Assembly: GCA_017695055.1 (NCBI GenBank)
Contig: JADILY010000139.1
Location: 1 to 17,031 of the forward strand
Source of the DNA: Merdivivens faecigallinarum
Lineage (GTDB): Bacteria > Bacteroidota > Bacteroidia > Bacteroidales > UBA932
DNA: 17,031 nt
Direction: 5' to 3'
Shown: piece by piece, positions 14,707 to 17,031 of the stretch
How positions within the stretch are numbered: position 1 is the stretch's first letter
Layout: the number at the start of each line of letters is the position of its first letter
Notes under the pieces: model-generated
Databases searched by the model: none
Told to the model about the DNA's origin: nothing
The model's input: the letters and a program-made list of their open reading frames with translations, nothing else
Made by a program: the position numbers and the translations under genes

Positions 14707-15858
14707 CTAATTAAAGGCTATGCTGCCCCATTCAGTATCGAACCAGTTTGTAGCCGAAGCGGCCTTGGGGCTCGCCGTACCTGACTCGTAATGTTTGTCC
14801 GCATTGAGCACAAGCTCGCAGGATTCCGTAGTAAAATTGAACACTACATATCCAAGGTCAAATGCGGCCATAGGATGTTCATGTATGGTAAAGTCACCGG
14901 CAGCCGTGAGTTCCAGCTTCGTCAGAGGACAGTCCATAAAAAGCCCGTAATATATTTCGGTGACTTTCGGAAGCGAAATGGAAGTGAGCGCCGTACCTCT
15001 GAATGCGTATGTATATACCGTAGTGGCTTCAGGCAACTCTATGGAGTTGAAGGCGGAGCTGTATACGAAGCACTGGTTTCCTACATATTTCACGTCTGGA
15101 GCGACTACTCTTTCCAGTTTTGGGTTGTTCCAGAAAGCCTGGCTTCCGATAGCCTCGACTTCCGAAGGTAATATTACTTCCCTCAACTCGGGAAAAGTAT
15201 GGACACCGTCGAGCAATCCGCTGAATGCGAATGCAGGAATGCCTATGAATCCGTCGGTTGCAGTCTGTCCGTCAGGATTGAGCAGACCATCCACATCGAC
15301 TTCAGGCCAACCGGTAACTCCGCTGAAGTCCACAACTTCGACAGCCGTCCCCACAAACGGATTGTCTATCCATGAACTGTCCATAGGTGAACCGGTAACG
15401 GACATGCCGAGCTGTTCGAAAGTTCCGGTAAACCTGAACTCCGTGATTCCGGCAGCAAGGGCCTCGTCTATGGCCGCGCGTACCTCTTCCACGCTCATTC
15501 CAGCCATATCTATGTTGCCGTCAGGAGCCGGTTCGTTTACGATGACCTTACAGGTAGCATTCTTGTCATCGACAGTTGCCGTTACAATCGCATTTCCGGC
15601 AGCGACAGCGGTGACGAGTCCGTTTTCATCAACCGCAGCAATTGCAGTATCGGAACTTTCCCAGACTATGGTCTTATTGTCGGCATTTTCAGGAAGCACT
15701 TCCGCAGTCAGTTGGAAATCTTCTCCCACAAGCAAGGTAATCTCCGGTTCGTTCAATGTTACGCTTTCGACCGGTACAGGTATCGGATCCGTGTTTTTGG
15801 GTTCGCAGCCGGCAAGCATGAATACCGCCATAACTGTCAAAAGAAAAAATTTTTTCAT
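14707..15858 (-). CDS. lipoprotein with Ig-like (Big_2) domain and BspA-type leucine-rich repeats
   Basis: 383 aa. A lipoprotein signal ends in LAGC (Cys18), followed by a Pro-rich linker. Residues about 33-107 form a bacterial Ig-like Big_2 domain (VTLNEPEITLLVGEDFQLTA, WESSDTAIAAVDENGLVTAV). Residues about 190-330 hold BspA-like (LRR_5) repeats such as ELREVILPSEVEAIGSQAF, KLERVVAPDVKYVGNQCF and ALTSISLPKVTEIYYGLF. Such proteins sit on the Bacteroidales surface and are linked to adhesion or unknown binding roles. It starts 30 bp after the folD stop with no clear TAnnTTTG between, so it may be read from the folD promoter; a strong terminator follows. No enzymatic motif is visible and the ligand is unknown. 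Confidence 0.88.
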   Translation of the reverse strand: MKKFFLLTVMAVFMLAGCEPKNTDPIPVPVESVTLNEPEITLLVGEDFQLTAEVLPENADNKTIVWESSDTAIAAVDENGLVTAVAAGNAIVTATVDDKNATCKVIVNEPAPDGNIDMAGMSVEEVRAAIDEALAAGITEFRFTGTFEQLGMSVTGSPMDSSWIDNPFVGTAVEVVDFSGVTGWPEVDVDGLLNPDGQTATDGFIGIPAFAFSGLLDGVHTFPELREVILPSEVEAIGSQAFWNNPKLERVVAPDVKYVGNQCFVYSSAFNSIELPEATTVYTYAFRGTALTSISLPKVTEIYYGLFMDCPLTKLELTAAGDFTIHEHPMAAFDLGYVVFNFTTESCELVLNADKHYESGTASPKAASATNWFDTEWGSIAFN

Positions 15859-15888
15859 ATCAATATAAAAATTACGTTAGTTATAAAA

Positions 15889-16740
15889 TCATTCTCCCAC
15901 ATGTCTGAGGAACAAATCTATGGTATTGCGCATCAAGCAGGTGATGGTCATCGGGCCGAGACCTCCCGGAACCGGGGTTATGACAGAAGCCTTCGGGGCC
16001 ACGGCATCGAAATCCACATCCCCGCACAGTTTTCCCGTATCAGGATCCCTGTTGACACCCACATCCATCACCACGGCGCCTTCGGAAACCATATCGCCCG
16101 TTATGAATTTCGGCCGTCCTATGGCAACCACGAGTATTTCGGCCTCACGCGTAACAGAAGCAAGGTCCTTGGTACGCGAATGCGCTATCGTCACAGTGGC
16201 ATTGGCGTCAAGGAGCAGTTTCGCTACCGGAAGGCCGACAATGTTGCTGCGCCCTACGACTACGGCCCTCTTTCCCTGTACTTCTATCCCGGCTTCCTTC
16301 AGCATGAGCATCACGCCCATCGGAGTGCACGGAAGGGTACACGGACGTTTGAGCTGCAAATCCGCCACATTGAGAGGGTGGAAACCGTCCACGTCCTTGT
16401 CCTGGCGCACGGCCGCGATAATCCTGTCCGAATTGATATGTTTCGGCAGAGGGAGCTGGATAAGTATTCCGTCGACACCTGGGTCGTCATTCAGACCGCC
16501 GATGACCGACAGGAGCTCTTCCTCCGAAATAGACACATCCTTGCGTATCGTCGTATTCTTTATACCCAAAGCCTCCGAAGCCTTGCTTTTACCCGTAACA
16601 TACGAAACGCTTGCAGGGTCATCTCCGACAAGTACTACTACAAGATGAGGAGCGCGCCCGTATTTTCCCGTCAGGGCCTTCACTTCTTCAGCCATTCCGG
16701 CCTTCATTTTGGCCGACAAATCTTTACCGCTTATTATCAT
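15889..16740 (-). CDS. folD: FolD, methylenetetrahydrofolate dehydrogenase/cyclohydrolase
   Basis: 283 aa, the normal size. It interconverts 5,10-methylene-, methenyl- and 10-formyl-tetrahydrofolate in the cytosol for purine and formyl-Met-tRNA synthesis, normally with NADP. The active-site motif SYVTGKSKA gives Tyr47 and catalytic Lys51, with VDGILIQLPLPKHI, the NAD(P) loop VVGRSNIVGLPVAKLLL, AHSRT and the C-terminal PVPGGLGPMTITCLMRNT. I use ATG 16740 because the product then begins MIISGKDLS like its relatives; a start at 16779 would lie at or before the expected transcript start. An AAAAGGA stretch lies a few bases upstream of 16740. A lipoprotein gene follows 30 bp downstream; an exported flavodoxin-like gene diverges on the other side. 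Confidence 0.97.
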   Translation of the reverse strand: MIISGKDLSAKMKAGMAEEVKALTGKYGRAPHLVVVLVGDDPASVSYVTGKSKASEALGIKNTTIRKDVSISEEELLSVIGGLNDDPGVDGILIQLPLPKHINSDRIIAAVRQDKDVDGFHPLNVADLQLKRPCTLPCTPMGVMLMLKEAGIEVQGKRAVVVGRSNIVGLPVAKLLLDANATVTIAHSRTKDLASVTREAEILVVAIGRPKFITGDMVSEGAVVMDVGVNRDPDTGKLCGDVDFDAVAPKASVITPVPGGLGPMTITCLMRNTIDLFLRHVGE

Positions 16741-16783
16741 AACAATACCATCCTTTTTCCATACTGGCAAAAAACACATTCTG

Positions 16784-16791
16784 CAAAATTA
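16784..16791 (-). promoter_or_regulatory. -7 promoter element of folD
   Basis: The - strand reads TAATTTTG (16791-16784), a perfect TAnnTTTG, about 45 bp before the folD ATG. A -33 TTTG is not evident at the right distance. It implies a start of transcription near 16776. Confidence 0.5.
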
Positions 16792-16834
16792 CTAAAATTC
16801 TGTAAAATGTATAATCATTCACGGAATATCGGTA

Positions 16835-16864
16835 TTGTCGCCAGCCCGCAACGCATTAATTTTG
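16835..16864 (+). promoter_or_regulatory. promoter of the flavodoxin-like gene
   Basis: TTG (16835-16837), a 19-bp spacer and TAATTTTG (16857-16864) match the Bacteroidetes consensus exactly. The predicted start is near 16871, giving a short leader of about 15 nt before ATG 16886. Confidence 0.7.
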
Positions 16865-16885
16865 CATGAGTAAAGACATAAAGAC

Positions 16886-17031
16886 ATGAAACGGATTTTT
16901 ACCTTAATCGCAACGGTCCTCGCGATATCCTGCCAGGCCTATGCACAAAACTCTGAGAACATGGAAAATTTTGAAAACATGGAAAACGGAAATACTCTGG
17001 TGGCCTATTTTTCAGCCACCGGAACCACTGA
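16886..17031 (+). CDS. exported flavodoxin-like protein, 5' part
   Basis: 48 codons are visible before the window ends. MKRIFTLIATVLAISCQAYA is a signal peptide; AISC could be a lipobox (Cys16) or cleavage may follow AYA. After a short Glu/Asn/Met linker (NSENMENFENMENGN) comes LVAYFSATGTT, the first strand and FMN phosphate-binding loop (S-A-T-G-T-T) of flavodoxins. Flavodoxins are normally cytosolic one-electron carriers; a secreted form implies periplasmic or surface redox work with FMN. The remainder is outside the window, so length and fold cannot be checked. It is divergent from folD with its own consensus promoter. Confidence 0.8.
   Translation, partial: MKRIFTLIATVLAISCQAYAQNSENMENFENMENGNTLVAYFSATGTT

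Noticed and set aside
15712..16869. Open frame of 385 codons on the + strand across folD and the lipoprotein start
   Set aside because: It covers folD in antisense, is rich in His and Arg as expected for a shadow frame, and shows no domain.
1..17031. CRISPR arrays, tRNA or rRNA genes, insertion sequences
   Set aside because: I saw no regularly spaced repeats, no cloverleaf or rRNA-like stretches and no transposase or integrase reading frame.

Overview
The window looks like a Bacteroidales chromosome (gut or oral type, moderate GC). Three things point there: Bacteroidetes-style promoters (-7 TAnnTTTG with a -33 TTG/TTTG), A-rich leaders without Shine-Dalgarno sites, and typical families (SusC-style carboxypeptidase-like plus plug receptor, BspA-like lipoprotein, long HtpG, hmu heme locus). 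I cannot name the genus; a Rikenellaceae/Alistipes-like or related uncultured Bacteroidales lineage is a guess.

Left part, + strand (1-5468): the 3' end of a UPF0597/L-cysteine desulfidase-type gene; an intrinsic terminator overlapping the htpG upstream region; htpG; a 361-bp gap; a PfkB-family sugar kinase; a 459-bp intergenic region; and a broken MFS transporter gene that has lost its middle third and changed frame. The intergenic region in front of the transporter is unusual. A G11 tract sits between a -33 TTTG and a perfect -7 TAATTTTG. Downstream, the leader can fold into two mutually exclusive hairpins, one of which is a textbook terminator 17 bp before the start codon.

Middle part, - strand (14444 down to 5478): one tightly packed seven-gene heme-acquisition operon reading calycin-like lipoprotein - hmuY - hmuR - hmuS - hmuT - hmuU - hmuV. 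It has a good promoter at 14537-14567, and all five junctions downstream of hmuR are spaced by 4 bp or less or overlap. HmuY (surface lipoprotein) and HmuR (TonB-dependent receptor) bring heme to the cell. HmuS is a CobN-like chelatase anchored in the inner membrane at both ends, and HmuT is a seven-helix membrane protein. HmuU (MotA/TolQ/ExbB type) and HmuV (DUF2149) look like a proton-driven ExbB/ExbD-like pair. In both HmuY and HmuR the places where relatives use His as heme ligands carry Met and no His.

Right part: an Ig-like/leucine-rich-repeat lipoprotein with its own terminator, folD (both - strand), and a divergent, exported flavodoxin-like gene cut by the window end (+ strand). The most interesting items are the HmuS/T/U/V motor-chelatase arrangement, the Met-for-His pattern, and the possibly phase-variable, attenuator-bearing leader in front of the decayed transporter.
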